64,000 nucleotides of DNA from JALYGJ01 sp963781705 (GTDB lineage: Bacteria > Chloroflexota > Limnocylindria > Limnocylindrales > CSP1-4). The notes beneath the pieces are model-generated. The model was not told where the DNA came from and did no database searches. It was given only the letters and a program-made list of their open reading frames with translations. The DNA lies in contig CAWAGP010000001.1 in NCBI GenBank assembly GCA_963781705.1, positions 372,001-436,000 of the forward strand, in the 5' to 3' direction. A program made the translations under genes and the position numbers. Within the stretch, counting starts at the first letter, position 1. Every line of letters starts with the position of its first letter. Below are positions 18,476 through 27,050 of the stretch, one piece after another.

Positions 18476-20028
18476 TGCGAGAAGTCGGCCGCGAGGCCCA
18501 TCGCGCCACCGGCGTAGACGCGCAGGTCGGTCGTCCGATATTGGTCGGCGACGCGCGGCCGAAAGCCCATCTGGGCGAAGACGTCGCGCTCCAGGTCGAT
18601 GCCCGGCGCGAGCTCGACCAGCACCAGCCCGTCGTCGGCCAGTTCGAACACCGCGCGGTCGGTTATGTACCGCACCTGCTGGCCGCGCTCGCGGGCCAGC
18701 CGACCGTTGAACGAGATCTCGCGCACGTGCGGCACGAACTTGTGCAGCGACCCTTCCTGGACCACGCGCACCCCGTCGGCCGAGATGTCCAGCTTCAGGC
18801 CCTGCGCGGTCAGCGTGCCCACGAAGTTGATCTTCCTGGTCCGCGCGCTGATGTTCGGGAAGCCACCCGGTCCGCGCACGCGGCCCTCGAACGCATGCAC
18901 GTTGACGTTGCCTTCCTGGTCGATCTCGGCGAACGACAGCGAGGCGATGTCCAGCCCGCCGCCGTCGTAGAAGTCGAACATGTACGGCTCGTCGATCATG
19001 GCCTGGTAGTTGAAGCCGGCGCCGCCCTCGTTGCCGGCGACCGGCACGCCGCCGAAGATGCCCTGCTCGACCGTCAACACGAGTTGGTCGGTGACGCCCT
19101 CCTCCCAGGCGACGCGGCCGATGAGCTGGCTGATCCCGAAACCCAGGTTGCAGATGGAGCCCGGTCGGAACTCGAGCAGCGAGCGGCGGGCGATGATCTT
19201 GCGCACGTCGAGCGGCAGCGGCGGTTCATCGGTGACCGGCTTGCGCAGCCGGCCGGCGTAGTAGGGCGAGTCGCGCGTGATGTACGTCTGCCACTGGTCG
19301 GGATCGACGTAGACGTAGTCGATCAGCGCGGCGGGCACCTTGACGTCGCGCTGGGGCAGGCTGCCGCGGCGGGCCAGCTCGCGCACCTGGGCGACGACGA
19401 TGCCGCCGCTGTTGCGCGCGGCCATGGCCATCGACAGCATCTCGCCCTGGACCGCCTCGCCGTCCATGGTCAGGTTGCCGTCCTCGTCGGCGGTCGTCCC
19501 GCGGATGACCGCGACATCGATCGGGAAGGCGTGGAAGAGCAGCCATTCGCGGCCGCGCAGGGTGACCAGCTCGACCAGGTCGTCGGTCGTGCGCGCGTTC
19601 TGCTTGCCGCCGGTCTGGCGCGGGTCGACGTACGTGCCCAGGCCGACATGAGTGACGAGTCCCGGGCGTCCGGCGGCTATCTCGCGCATCAACTGGGAGA
19701 GCACGCCCTGCGGGAACGAGTACGCCTCCAGCTCGTTCGCTTCGACCAGCGCGCCCAGGCGCGGCTCGTTGCCGATGTTGCTGCCGATGGTCCGCTTCTG
19801 CAGTCCGGGCAGACCGAGCTGACTGAAGCCGCGGTCGGCGAAGTCGCCGATGCCCACGATGCGCACGGTGGTCAGGTCGCGCGGATGGCCGGTTGCCGAG
19901 TACACCGCCGCCAGCTCGTCGATGAACTTCTGCGGCAGCGCGTGGCCGGCACCGGAGCCGCCGACGGCGACCGTCGCGCCGTCACGCACCAGTCCGACTG
20001 CCTCGCGCACGGTGACGACCCTGCTCAT
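18472..20028 (-). CDS. Acyl-CoA:acetate/propionate CoA-transferase (YdiF/Pct type)
   Basis: A 518-aa fused alpha-beta family I CoA-transferase. The N-terminal half has AVGGSGAGHALPQKFIDEL, and the C-terminal half has the active-site segment VEQGIFGGVPV, where the Glu forms the CoA thioester. It is the first gene of the 20.0-14.2 kb operon and overlaps the hydratase gene by 4 nt. It likely activates a carboxylic acid for downstream hydration and cleavage. The 166-bp gap upstream holds an 18-bp tandem repeat and probably the promoter. Confidence 0.9.
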   Translation of the reverse strand: MSRVVTVREAVGLVRDGATVAVGGSGAGHALPQKFIDELAAVYSATGHPRDLTTVRIVGIGDFADRGFSQLGLPGLQKRTIGSNIGNEPRLGALVEANELEAYSFPQGVLSQLMREIAAGRPGLVTHVGLGTYVDPRQTGGKQNARTTDDLVELVTLRGREWLLFHAFPIDVAVIRGTTADEDGNLTMDGEAVQGEMLSMAMAARNSGGIVVAQVRELARRGSLPQRDVKVPAALIDYVYVDPDQWQTYITRDSPYYAGRLRKPVTDEPPLPLDVRKIIARRSLLEFRPGSICNLGFGISQLIGRVAWEEGVTDQLVLTVEQGIFGGVPVAGNEGGAGFNYQAMIDEPYMFDFYDGGGLDIASLSFAEIDQEGNVNVHAFEGRVRGPGGFPNISARTRKINFVGTLTAQGLKLDISADGVRVVQEGSLHKFVPHVREISFNGRLARERGQQVRYITDRAVFELADDGLVLVELAPGIDLERDVFAQMGFRPRVADQYRTTDLRVYAGGAMGLAADFSQ

Positions 20029-20110
20029 GAAAGGAGGCGCTCCCGTTTCTCCGCCGCAGTCACCGTACCGATTGGCCAGTCACTCCTGGGTGACTGATCA
20101 GTCGGCGGCG

Positions 20111-20126
20111 TGACTGAGCCCGCGGA
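20111..20126. repeat. 16-bp intergenic repeat, copy 2
   Basis: TGACTGAGCCCGCGGA, identical to 7045-7060. It lies next to TGACTGATCAGTC (about 20091-20103), itself an imperfect inverted repeat sharing the TGACTGA core. It could be an operator or part of a terminator for the SDR operon ahead of the CoA-transferase promoter. Function unknown. Confidence 0.4.
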
Positions 20127-20144
20127 CGGAGGGCCGCCCCGTTT

Positions 20145-20185
20145 CTCGCCACGGCCGCGGATCTCGCCACGGCCGCGGATCTCGC
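20145..20185. repeat. 18-bp tandem repeat, 2.3 copies
   Basis: CTCGCCACGGCCGCGGAT occurs at 20145-20162 and 20163-20180 without mismatch, followed by a partial third copy CTCGC. Each unit contains CCGCGG. It lies in the gap between the end of the SDR gene and the CoA-transferase start. No coding frame explains it. Confidence 0.7.
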
Positions 20186-20194
20186 GCTGAACAG

Positions 20195-20956
20195 TCACGG
20201 CATGTACCCGCCGCCGTTGGGGTTGAGCGTCTGGCCCAGGAACAACGAAGCGGCATCGGACAGCAGGAAGACGACCGCCTGGGCGACTTCCTCCGCCCGT
20301 CCGAAGCGGCCCAGTGCCATGTCGCGCAATCGCCGCTGGCCCTCCTCCGTCTGCGCCAGGTCGCCGGTCATCTCGGTCATCACGAAACCGGGGGCGACGG
20401 CGTTGATGCGAATGCCGCGGGGACCGAATTCGCGCGCCAGCGAACGCGTCAGCCCGATCAGACCCGCCTTTGCGGCGCTGTAGGCGGCCGTTTCGGTGAT
20501 GCCCATCTGGCCCAGCCGCGAGGCGACGTTGACGATCGCGCCACTGCCGCGCGCGACCATCGACGGCAGTGCCGCGCGGCAGGTGTGGAAGGCAGCGCTC
20601 AGGTCCGTCGCGATGACCGAGTCCCAGACCGCGGGTTTGAGCTCAAGGAACGGCCCGACCTGCGTCTGCCCGGCGTTGTTGACCAGACCGTCGATGCGGC
20701 CGAAGCGCCCGATCACCTGCTCGACCAGCGCTTCCGCCTGCTCGCCGTCGGCCACGTCGGCCTGGAAGGTGTCGCCGTCCGCGCCCGCCTCGCGCACGCG
20801 CGCGAGCACCCGATCGGCGCCGTCGATCGAACTCCGGTAGTGGACGGCGACCGTGGCACCCTGCGCGGCCGCCAGGGCCGCGATCTCGGCACCGATGCCG
20901 CGGCTGCTGCCGGTCACCAGGACCACGCGGCCGGCCAGCCCACCGTTGGTCAGCAC
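20195..20956 (-). CDS. SDR-family NAD(P)-dependent oxidoreductase (FabG-like)
   Basis: A 253-aa classical short-chain dehydrogenase: TGSSRGIG near the N-terminus, NNAG, the catalytic Ser in VASRLGQMG with Tyr and Lys in YSAAK, and a C-terminal GGGYMP. The start is taken as the GTG at 20956, which overlaps the end of the DHDPS-like gene; the longer frame upstream is shadow. As the last gene of the sugar-acid operon it probably oxidises a polyol or reduces a keto-sugar. Substrate unknown. Confidence 0.87.
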   Translation of the reverse strand: MLTNGGLAGRVVLVTGSSRGIGAEIAALAAAQGATVAVHYRSSIDGADRVLARVREAGADGDTFQADVADGEQAEALVEQVIGRFGRIDGLVNNAGQTQVGPFLELKPAVWDSVIATDLSAAFHTCRAALPSMVARGSGAIVNVASRLGQMGITETAAYSAAKAGLIGLTRSLAREFGPRGIRINAVAPGFVMTEMTGDLAQTEEGQRRLRDMALGRFGRAEEVAQAVVFLLSDAASLFLGQTLNPNGGGYMP

Positions 20957-21865
20957 AGGCCGGCCGCCACCAGCGCGTCGTGGATCGCCGGGTTGGCCTC
21001 TTCGGGCACCGGCATCAAGGGCGGGCGCATGGCCGTCGACTCGATGACGCCCAGCAGCTTGAGCGCGACCTTGGTGCGTGCCCGGTAGTCGCGCACCGGT
21101 TGGCCGTAGACGACCTCCTCGAGCGGCAGGATGCGCTCCCAGATCTGGCGCGCCTCGTCCCAGCGTCCGTCGCACGTCAGCTGGTACATCTCGACCTGCT
21201 GGTCGGTGGCCAGCGTGCCGAAGCCGATCAGCGCGCCCTCGGCGCCCATCACGAACGACTCGAAGACGAAGTTGTCGTCGCCGGTGAGCAGGTCGATCGG
21301 CCGGTCGAGGCGCTCGATCATGCGCCGCGTCTGCAGGTACAGCCGCGCGTCGAAGCTGGCCTCCTTGAGCGCGACGACGCTGTCGATGGCGGCGATCCGG
21401 CTGAGGATCTCCTCGGAGAAGATGACGCCGCCCAGCGCCGGCTGCAGCTGAAACGCGATCATCGGCAGGCCGCAGCCCTGCGCAATCGCCTCGTGGTAGG
21501 CAACCGGGATGGCCGGATCGAGCGGCGTGCCCTGGTAGGCGGGGATGGGGAACACCAGCAACCCGCGCGCGCCGGCGCCCTCGGCCCGCTTGGCCTCCTC
21601 GACCGCCTGCGCGGTGAACATCGCCGACAGGCCGGCGATGACCGGCACGTCACCGGCTTCGTCGACCGCCACGCGCAGCACGCTGCTCGCGCTCGTCCGG
21701 ATATAGGTGCGGTCCTTCGCCGGTGTCGGCATTGATCGCCAGAGCGACCGGCCCCTGCGGCAGCAGCCACTGCAGGTAGTGGCGGTACTGCGCCTCGTCG
21801 AAACGGCCGTCGGCGTCGAAGGTGACGACGCACGCGGGGATGATGCCGTGCAGGTTGAGCGTCAC
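20950..21865 (-). CDS. DHDPS/NAL-family lyase or dehydratase (one apparent frameshift)
   Basis: A dihydrodipicolinate-synthase superfamily protein of 304 aa after removal of one base. The N-terminal frame from the GTG at 21865 reads NADTGEGPHLYPDERE. The remainder, in a +1 frame from about 21690, has FPIPAYQGTP and the Schiff-base Lys in VALKEAS. Deleting a single A restores DERERVLRVAV, matching the spacing of the family, so a sequence error is likely. Neighbouring ALDH and GMC genes suggest a 5-dehydro-4-deoxyglucarate dehydratase or 2-keto-3-deoxy-acid aldolase role. The start overlaps the LacI stop. Confidence 0.82.
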
Positions 21866-22902
21866 GGTTGGCCTCCCAGGGGTTTGGCGGGTGGCGGAGC
21901 GGTCGAGTCACGCAGGACGACGCTGGTGGGCATGACCGAGTGCTCGGGTGCTTCGCCGCGCAGCACCGCATCGGCATACTCGAAGCCGCGCCGGCCCAGC
22001 TCGCGCAGTGGCAGGCGCACGGTCGACAGGCTGGGTGCCGTCATCTGCGCCACGCTGATGTCATCGAAGCCGCCGACCGAAACCTGCTCGGGCACACGGA
22101 TGCCGCGCTCATGCAGCCGCTGCAGCGCGCCCAGCGCGAGCAGGTCGTTGGCGCAGCTGATCGCGGTGAACGTGGCGGCGCCTTCGAGCAACTGGTCGAC
22201 CGCGCGCGCGCCGGCTTCGGCGGTGAACCCGGTCGTGACCACCAGCCGCTCGTCGTAGGCAATCGACGCTTCGTCCAGGCCACGGCGGTAGCCGGCCTGG
22301 CGGTCGCGCGCCACGTACAGCACGGCCGGCCCGGCCAGGAACGCGATGCGCCGATGGCCGAGCTCGACCAGCGCATGGATCATCGACCCGATGCCGCCCA
22401 CGTTGTCGACGCCGATCTCCGGCTCGCCCTGCGCGTGAGGCGAGAGATGGACAACCGCCGCGCCGGCCGCGCGCATCGCATCGAGATGCTTGAGCAACTC
22501 CTCGTTGAGGGCCGGGTCGTCGAGGCCGCTGCCGGCGAAGATGATCGCCGCGGCGCGCAGCTGGCGGAGCAACTTGACATACGAGCTCTCGCGCGCCGCA
22601 TCCCGCTCGCTCGAACAGGTGATGGCCAGGTAGCCGTTCTCCGACGCTGCGTCTTCGATGCCGCGTGCGATCTCGGCGAAGTACGGGTCGGTGATGTCGT
22701 GGACGATCACACCGACCAGCGGGACCTGGCTCTTGAGCAGGCCACGCGCGAGGGCGCTGGGCACATAGTCGAGCTCGCGCGCGGCGTCGAGCACGCGCTC
22801 GCGCGTGTGCGCGCTGACCGGGTAGTCGGCCTCCGAGACGACGCGTGAGGCGGTGGCGATCGAGACGCCCGCCAGGCGGGCGACCTCGGTGATGGAAGTC
22901 AC
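21862..22902 (-). CDS. LacI-family transcriptional regulator
   Basis: A 346-aa regulator beginning at a GTG (22902), with a typical LacI HTH: ITEVARLAGVSIATASRVVS, then YVPSALARGL as hinge helix. The periplasmic-binding-protein-like effector domain runs through VPLVGVIVHDITDPYF to VGGFDDISVAQ. It is encoded inside the operon between the ALDH and DHDPS-like genes, implying autoregulation. A LacI-style AAACGCTTT site lies at the promoter of the operon's first gene. The effector is probably a sugar acid or keto-acid intermediate. Confidence 0.9.
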   Translation of the reverse strand: MTSITEVARLAGVSIATASRVVSEADYPVSAHTRERVLDAARELDYVPSALARGLLKSQVPLVGVIVHDITDPYFAEIARGIEDAASENGYLAITCSSERDAARESSYVKLLRQLRAAAIIFAGSGLDDPALNEELLKHLDAMRAAGAAVVHLSPHAQGEPEIGVDNVGGIGSMIHALVELGHRRIAFLAGPAVLYVARDRQAGYRRGLDEASIAYDERLVVTTGFTAEAGARAVDQLLEGAATFTAISCANDLLALGALQRLHERGIRVPEQVSVGGFDDISVAQMTAPSLSTVRLPLRELGRRGFEYADAVLRGEAPEHSVMPTSVVLRDSTAPPPAKPLGGQP

Positions 22903-22922
22903 GTCAGCAGGTCCGGCCGCAA

Positions 22923-24416
22923 TCAGTACAGCGGGCCGAACGACTTCGGCTCGTCGCGCACGGTCACCCATTGCCACTGGGTGAACGCCTCGAGATTCGC
23001 CTCGCCGCCGAAACGGCCGCCGTTGCCCGACAGGCCCATGCCGCCGAACGGGATGGTCGCCTCGTCGTTGATGGTCTGGTCGTTGACGTGGACCATGCCC
23101 GCCTTGATGCGGTTGGCGATGGCCAGGCCGCGCGAGATCGAATTCGAGTAGACGCCCGCGGCGAGACCGTACCGGCTCGAGTTCGCCAGCTCGACCGCCT
23201 CGTCGTCGCTGGTGAAGGTGACCACCGGCGCCACCGGCCCGAAGATCTCGTCGGTCCACGCCGGCGCGTCGAGCTTGACGTCGGCGAGGACGGTCGGCCG
23301 GTAGAAGAGGCCCTCGTACGTGCCACCCTCGACGAGGCGGGCGCCGCCGTTCCGGATCGAGCGCTGGACGATGTCGTCGACGCGCTTGAGCTGCTGCTCG
23401 TTGACAATCGGGCCCAACTCGACGTCGGTGCGGTACGGGTCGCCGGTGCGCAGCCGGTGCGCCTTCTGGGCGAGCAGATCGACATATTCGTCGGCGACCG
23501 AGCGGTGGACGATGTGCCGCCCGGTACCGAAGCACACCTGGCCCTGGAACTGGAAGCTGGCGTAGGCGCCGGCCGAGGCGGCGGCCGCAATGTCGGCGTC
23601 GTCGAGCACGACCAGCGGGTTGTTGCCGCCCAGTTCGAGGCTGACCTTCTTGAGCAGGCCGCCGGCCAGGGCGCCGACCTTGCGGCCCACCTCCGTCGAG
23701 CCGGTGAAGGAGACCACGTCGACGTTCGGGTCGGTGACCAGCGCCTCGCCCGTCTCGGCGTCGCCGATAACGATCTGGAGCAGGCCGTCAGGTAGCCCGG
23801 CTTCCCGAAAGATCGCGGCGAAGACAGCGCCGCCACACACCGGTGTCTGCGGGTCGGGCTTGAGGATGACCGCGTTGCCGAGCGCCAGCGCCGGGGCGAC
23901 GACGCGCATGCCCAGCACGCTCGGCGAGTTCCACGGCGTGATCGCACCGACCACGCCGACAGGCACGCGACGGATCATCGACAGGCGGTCCTGCTGCACG
24001 GTGGGCACCAGCGAGCCGTACGGCTGCCAGGGCATGGCCGAGGCGGCCAGTAGCTCGGCGACGGTGAAGTTCTGCTCGTGGTGCATCTTGTTGTGGTGGG
24101 CGCCCGTCTCGCGCTGCGTCCAGCTGCCGAACTCGGCGCGATGCTGCTCGTAGATGTCGGCCGCGCGGCGCAGGATGGCCGAGCGCTCCTGGTAGTTGGT
24201 CGCGGCCCACGCCGGCTGGGCGGCGGCAGCAGCAGCTGCTGCGCGTTGGACGTCGGCCGCGGTCGACTGCTTAACGGTCAGCAGGAAACGGCCCGTAGCC
24301 GGCTCCTTGACGTCGCGGGGTGCGCCGGAGCCGGTGTGCCAGTCGGCCAGGAGGGGATCGAGCCAGCCCGGCTGCTCGGTTGCCGCGGACTTCGCCTCAG
24401 GAGCCGTCGTGGCCAT
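22923..24416 (-). CDS. NAD(P)-dependent aldehyde dehydrogenase
   Basis: A 497-aa ALDH-superfamily enzyme with the general-base Glu in SLELGGNNP, the catalytic Cys in GQVCFGTGRH, the substrate motif EIFGPVAPV and the cofactor-loop FTGSTEVG. It starts at an ATG behind a strong SD (AAGGAGG) within the end of the small GMC-subunit gene (20-nt overlap). It resembles the benzaldehyde/semialdehyde group, and in this operon it may oxidise an alpha-ketoglutarate semialdehyde or sugar aldehyde. It is followed after 20 nt by the LacI gene. Confidence 0.91.
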   Translation of the reverse strand: MATTAPEAKSAATEQPGWLDPLLADWHTGSGAPRDVKEPATGRFLLTVKQSTAADVQRAAAAAAAAQPAWAATNYQERSAILRRAADIYEQHRAEFGSWTQRETGAHHNKMHHEQNFTVAELLAASAMPWQPYGSLVPTVQQDRLSMIRRVPVGVVGAITPWNSPSVLGMRVVAPALALGNAVILKPDPQTPVCGGAVFAAIFREAGLPDGLLQIVIGDAETGEALVTDPNVDVVSFTGSTEVGRKVGALAGGLLKKVSLELGGNNPLVVLDDADIAAAASAGAYASFQFQGQVCFGTGRHIVHRSVADEYVDLLAQKAHRLRTGDPYRTDVELGPIVNEQQLKRVDDIVQRSIRNGGARLVEGGTYEGLFYRPTVLADVKLDAPAWTDEIFGPVAPVVTFTSDDEAVELANSSRYGLAAGVYSNSISRGLAIANRIKAGMVHVNDQTINDEATIPFGGMGLSGNGGRFGGEANLEAFTQWQWVTVRDEPKSFGPLY

Positions 24417-24969
24417 CTTTGCCTCCTTCTTGCGCCGGCCCCGCCTCCGGCGGGTGCGACTCGTCCCAGATCCGTTCTGCGTAAGTGCGTGGCAGGCCGG
24501 TCGCGAGCGCGCGCTTGCCGGTGGCCGGATCGCGCCACACAGGCCCGTGCTCGAGTACCTTGTCGATCAGCCCTTCTTCGAGATACTCCGGGTAGAGCCA
24601 CGACTTGACCTCGATCGCCTCCTGGCCCGGATAGCCGATCAGCTCACGAACGTGCTTGTCGGTGTAGTAGCCGCCGACGACGACCAGCTGCAGCGCGGCG
24701 AGGTTGTCGGGCTCGTCCTTCGCCAGCCGATCGAGGCGCTTCTGGAGGTCGTCGCCCAACTCGGGGCGCAGCGCCTGGTGGAGCGGCTCGGCGATATCCG
24801 GCCGGGCGCCCAAGACGAAACGCAGGCGCGCCTCGTCGACCACCGTGCCCGCGGAGGGCATGCCGTGCGCGGCGGGAATGAACAGGTCCGCGATGACGGC
24901 AAAGACGTGGCGGGCCGCGTCGTCGAGCGTGCCGTCAGCGCCCGCGTCGGTCGCGGCTTGGGCGGTCAC
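24397..24969 (-). CDS. Gluconate 2-dehydrogenase subunit 3-like protein
   Basis: A 190-aa soluble protein that starts at a GTG overlapping the GMC oxidoreductase stop (GTGA). It has helical segments FAVIADLFIPAAHG and YYTDKHVRELIGYPGQEA characteristic of the gluconate dehydrogenase small-subunit family, which forms a heterodimer with a GMC flavoprotein. No twin-arginine signal is visible at this N-terminus, unlike many membrane-bound gluconate dehydrogenases. The complex may therefore be cytoplasmic, or the exporting partner may lie elsewhere. Confidence 0.83.
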   Translation of the reverse strand: MTAQAATDAGADGTLDDAARHVFAVIADLFIPAAHGMPSAGTVVDEARLRFVLGARPDIAEPLHQALRPELGDDLQKRLDRLAKDEPDNLAALQLVVVGGYYTDKHVRELIGYPGQEAIEVKSWLYPEYLEEGLIDKVLEHGPVWRDPATGKRALATGLPRTYAERIWDESHPPEAGPAQEGGKDGHDGS

Positions 24970-26580
24970 AGCGGCACCTGTTGGTCGAAGCGTGTCTCGA
25001 CCATGTGATCGGCCGCACGCAGCGCCAGCGCGACGATCGACGAGGTGGGGTTGACGCCCGACGAAGTCACGAAGCACGAGCCGTCGACGACGTACAGGTT
25101 GGGCACGTCGTGGGCGCGGTTCCAGCGGTCGAGCACCGACGTGGCCGGGTCGTCGCCCATGCGCGCCGTGCCCAGCAGGTGCCAGCCGCTGTAGCGCATC
25201 AGCCGGTCGACCTCGACCGTGTGCGCGCCGGCCTCGAGCAACGATTGGGTCGCCTTCTCGATGTGGAAGTCGAGCAGCCGGCGCGAGTTGTCCGAGACCT
25301 TGTAGTGCACCTCCGGCGCCGCGATGCCGGAACTGTCGCTGAGCGTCTTTGACAGGACGATGTGGTTGGCCGCGTCGGGCAGGTCCTCCCCGAACAGCCC
25401 CCAGTTGGCGCCACGGCCCAGGTGGCTGCGCACGTGCAGGTGATGGTCGGGGCCCCACACCTGCGTGCCGGCACGGCTGGGGAGTGCCGCGTTGATCGGC
25501 CCGAAGGTGGGCGCCAGGCCCCACTTTGCGCCGCGCACGAAGCCGCGCTTCTCGTCGGTCTCGTAGAACTCGAACGATTCGATCGAGCAGCCGAACTGGC
25601 CCTGCCAGCTGACGAGGTTCTCATCGAACAGGCCGCCGACGTTGGCGAAGGGATGCATCATCAGCCGCCGGCCGACCAGGCCGGACGAGTTGGCCAGGCC
25701 GTCGGGGTGGCGGTCGTCGGCCGACAGCAGCAGCAAGCGCGGCGTGCCGATGGCGTTGGCCGCGACCACGGTCACCTTGGCCGGCTGGAAGTGCTCCTTG
25801 CCGTCCTTGTCGAGCCACGTCGCGCCGGTGACCAGGCCCTTGGCGTCGGTCTCCAGGCGGCGCACCCGAGCGCCGGTGATGAGCTGCGCGCCGTGGGCGA
25901 TCGCCGTTGGGCCAGTGCGTCAGGTCGGTCGATGCCTTGGCGCCCTCGCTGCAACCCTGCTGGCAGGTGCCGCGCTGGACGCACGGCCGGCGGCCGTCGT
26001 AGGGCGCCGACAGGATCGAGTTCGGCTCGGGCCACCAGTGCCAACCCAGCCTGCTGTGGGCGCGCGCGACCTTGAGCCCACCGGCACCGATGGGCAGTGG
26101 CGGTAGCGGCGGATCCTCGCCGCCGGGCGGGTAGGCCGGGTCGCCGCCCATGCCACTGACGCCGAACTCGCGGTCCGTTCTTTCGTAGTACGGCCGCAAC
26201 TCGTCGTAGGTGAGCGGCCAGTCGTCGGCGATGCCGTCGAGGCTGCGCACGCGGAAGTCGCTCGGCAGCATACGCGGCCACGCCCCGGCGAAGATGAGCA
26301 TCGAGCCGCCGACCGCGTTGAACATCAGCGGGGAGAGGTCGCTGTCCTCCTCGTCGAGCGGGTAGTCGTCCGCGAGGCCGCGCACGTTCGGGCTGGTCGA
26401 CCATTGCTTGCGCATGACCAGCTCCCAGTCGAGCTCCGGCCCGCGAAACTCCGACTTGTCGTGCCACTCCCCTTGCTCGAGGCATACGACCTTGAAACGG
26501 GCCTCGGCCAGGCGGCGCGCGACGACACCGCCCGATGCGCCGGCACCGACGATCAGCACGTCTGCAGGTTCGGCCGCCAC
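24966..26580 (-). CDS. GMC-family oxidoreductase, large FAD subunit (one apparent frameshift)
   Basis: A 537-aa glucose-methanol-choline oxidoreductase after correction. It starts at a GTG at 26580 with SD AGGAGG. The FAD motif GAGASGG is near residue 10; a Cys-rich segment (CVQRGTCQQGCSEG) precedes the break near 25905. Removing one base converts THWPN into WPTAIAHGAQ, giving the normal family spacing, and the frame then continues through NAIGTPRLLLLS to the C-terminal GMC signature around SGVNPTSSIVALALR. With the small subunit it probably oxidises a sugar, polyol or lactol. Confidence 0.85.
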
Positions 26581-26648
26581 GTGGCTCCTCCTAAAGTGAG
26601 GACGTCGCTCGGCCCTCATCATCCCAGCGACGGCCTCGGGATCGAACA

Positions 26649-26662
26649 GTAAACGCTTTCTA
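26649..26662. promoter_or_regulatory. Candidate LacI-family operator at the GMC operon promoter
   Basis: GTAAACGCTTTCTA is an imperfect palindrome with the central AAACGcTTT pattern common to LacI/GalR operators. On the minus strand it directly borders a TACTGT (about 26644-26649) that could be the -10 of the GMC operon, 64 nt upstream of its start codon. The operon's own LacI protein is the likely ligand. Inference from sequence pattern only. Confidence 0.45.
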
Positions 26663-26692
26663 TGGCTCCGACAAGGGGTTGCTCGCTGGGAT

Positions 26693-26707
26693 TTCAAGTG
26701 ATTTGAA
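26693..26707. promoter_or_regulatory. Palindromic site 1 of 3, TTCAAGTGATTTGAA
   Basis: Near-perfect inverted repeat of TTCAAGT around a central base, with one mismatch in the right arm relative to site 3. It lies in the 470-bp gap between the divergent GMC and SDR operons, centred at 26700. Confidence 0.6.
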
Positions 26708-26776
26708 CGTCACGACGCCCACGCGCCGGGATGCGCCGAGCTGAGGCCACCGACCGGGCCGTCAGGCAGCCGACAT

Positions 26777-26791
26777 TTCAAGTCATCTGCA
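26777..26791. promoter_or_regulatory. Palindromic site 2 of 3, degenerate right arm
   Basis: TTCAAGTCATCTGCA: intact left half-site with a right half matching ACTTGAA at four of seven positions. Centred at 26784, 84 bp from site 1. Confidence 0.45.
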
Positions 26792-26849
26792 AAGTCGACC
26801 CCTTGCGACCGTCTCGCGGCGCGCCCGTCTGCTGATACACGCTGCGTTG

Positions 26850-26864
26850 TTCAAGTGACTTGAA
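26850..26864. promoter_or_regulatory. Palindromic site 3 of 3, perfect TTCAAGTGACTTGAA
   Basis: A perfect 7-bp inverted repeat around one central base, centred at 26857, 73 bp from site 2. The three centres are separated by close to 8 and 7 helical turns, as expected for cooperative binding on one DNA face. The cognate regulator is not known. Confidence 0.65.
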
Positions 26865-27025
26865 ATGCGGCGCGCCGGGCCTCGGCTGGTCTGCGTGGCC
26901 GCCTCGTCTGCGTGGCCGCCTTGTCCGGCACCCAGGCAAGCTCGTGGCGTCGCCGGCGAGCGGCTCCCAGTCGCCCGCCGACCCGAGGTTCGCGGTGCTT
27001 GTCCCGCGGCATCCCGTGGTTTTGC

Positions 27026-27038
27026 ATCGATAATCGAT
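27026..27038. promoter_or_regulatory. Operator-like palindrome ATCGATAATCGAT upstream of the SDR-MBL pair
   Basis: Two ATCGAT boxes around a central base, directly adjoining a TAGACT -10 box. The same 13-bp pattern with the same abutment to a -10 occurs at 41447-41459. A GntR (FCD) protein encoded at 37504-38190 is the leading candidate binder. Confidence 0.6.
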
Positions 27039-27044
27039 TAGACT
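27039..27044 (+). promoter_or_regulatory. Candidate -10 box of a leaderless promoter
   Basis: TAGACT followed by 6 nt and the ATG at 27051. There is no SD, so transcription probably starts at or next to the A of the start codon. No convincing -35 box; the operator fills that space. Confidence 0.5.
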
Positions 27045-27050
27045 CCGCTC

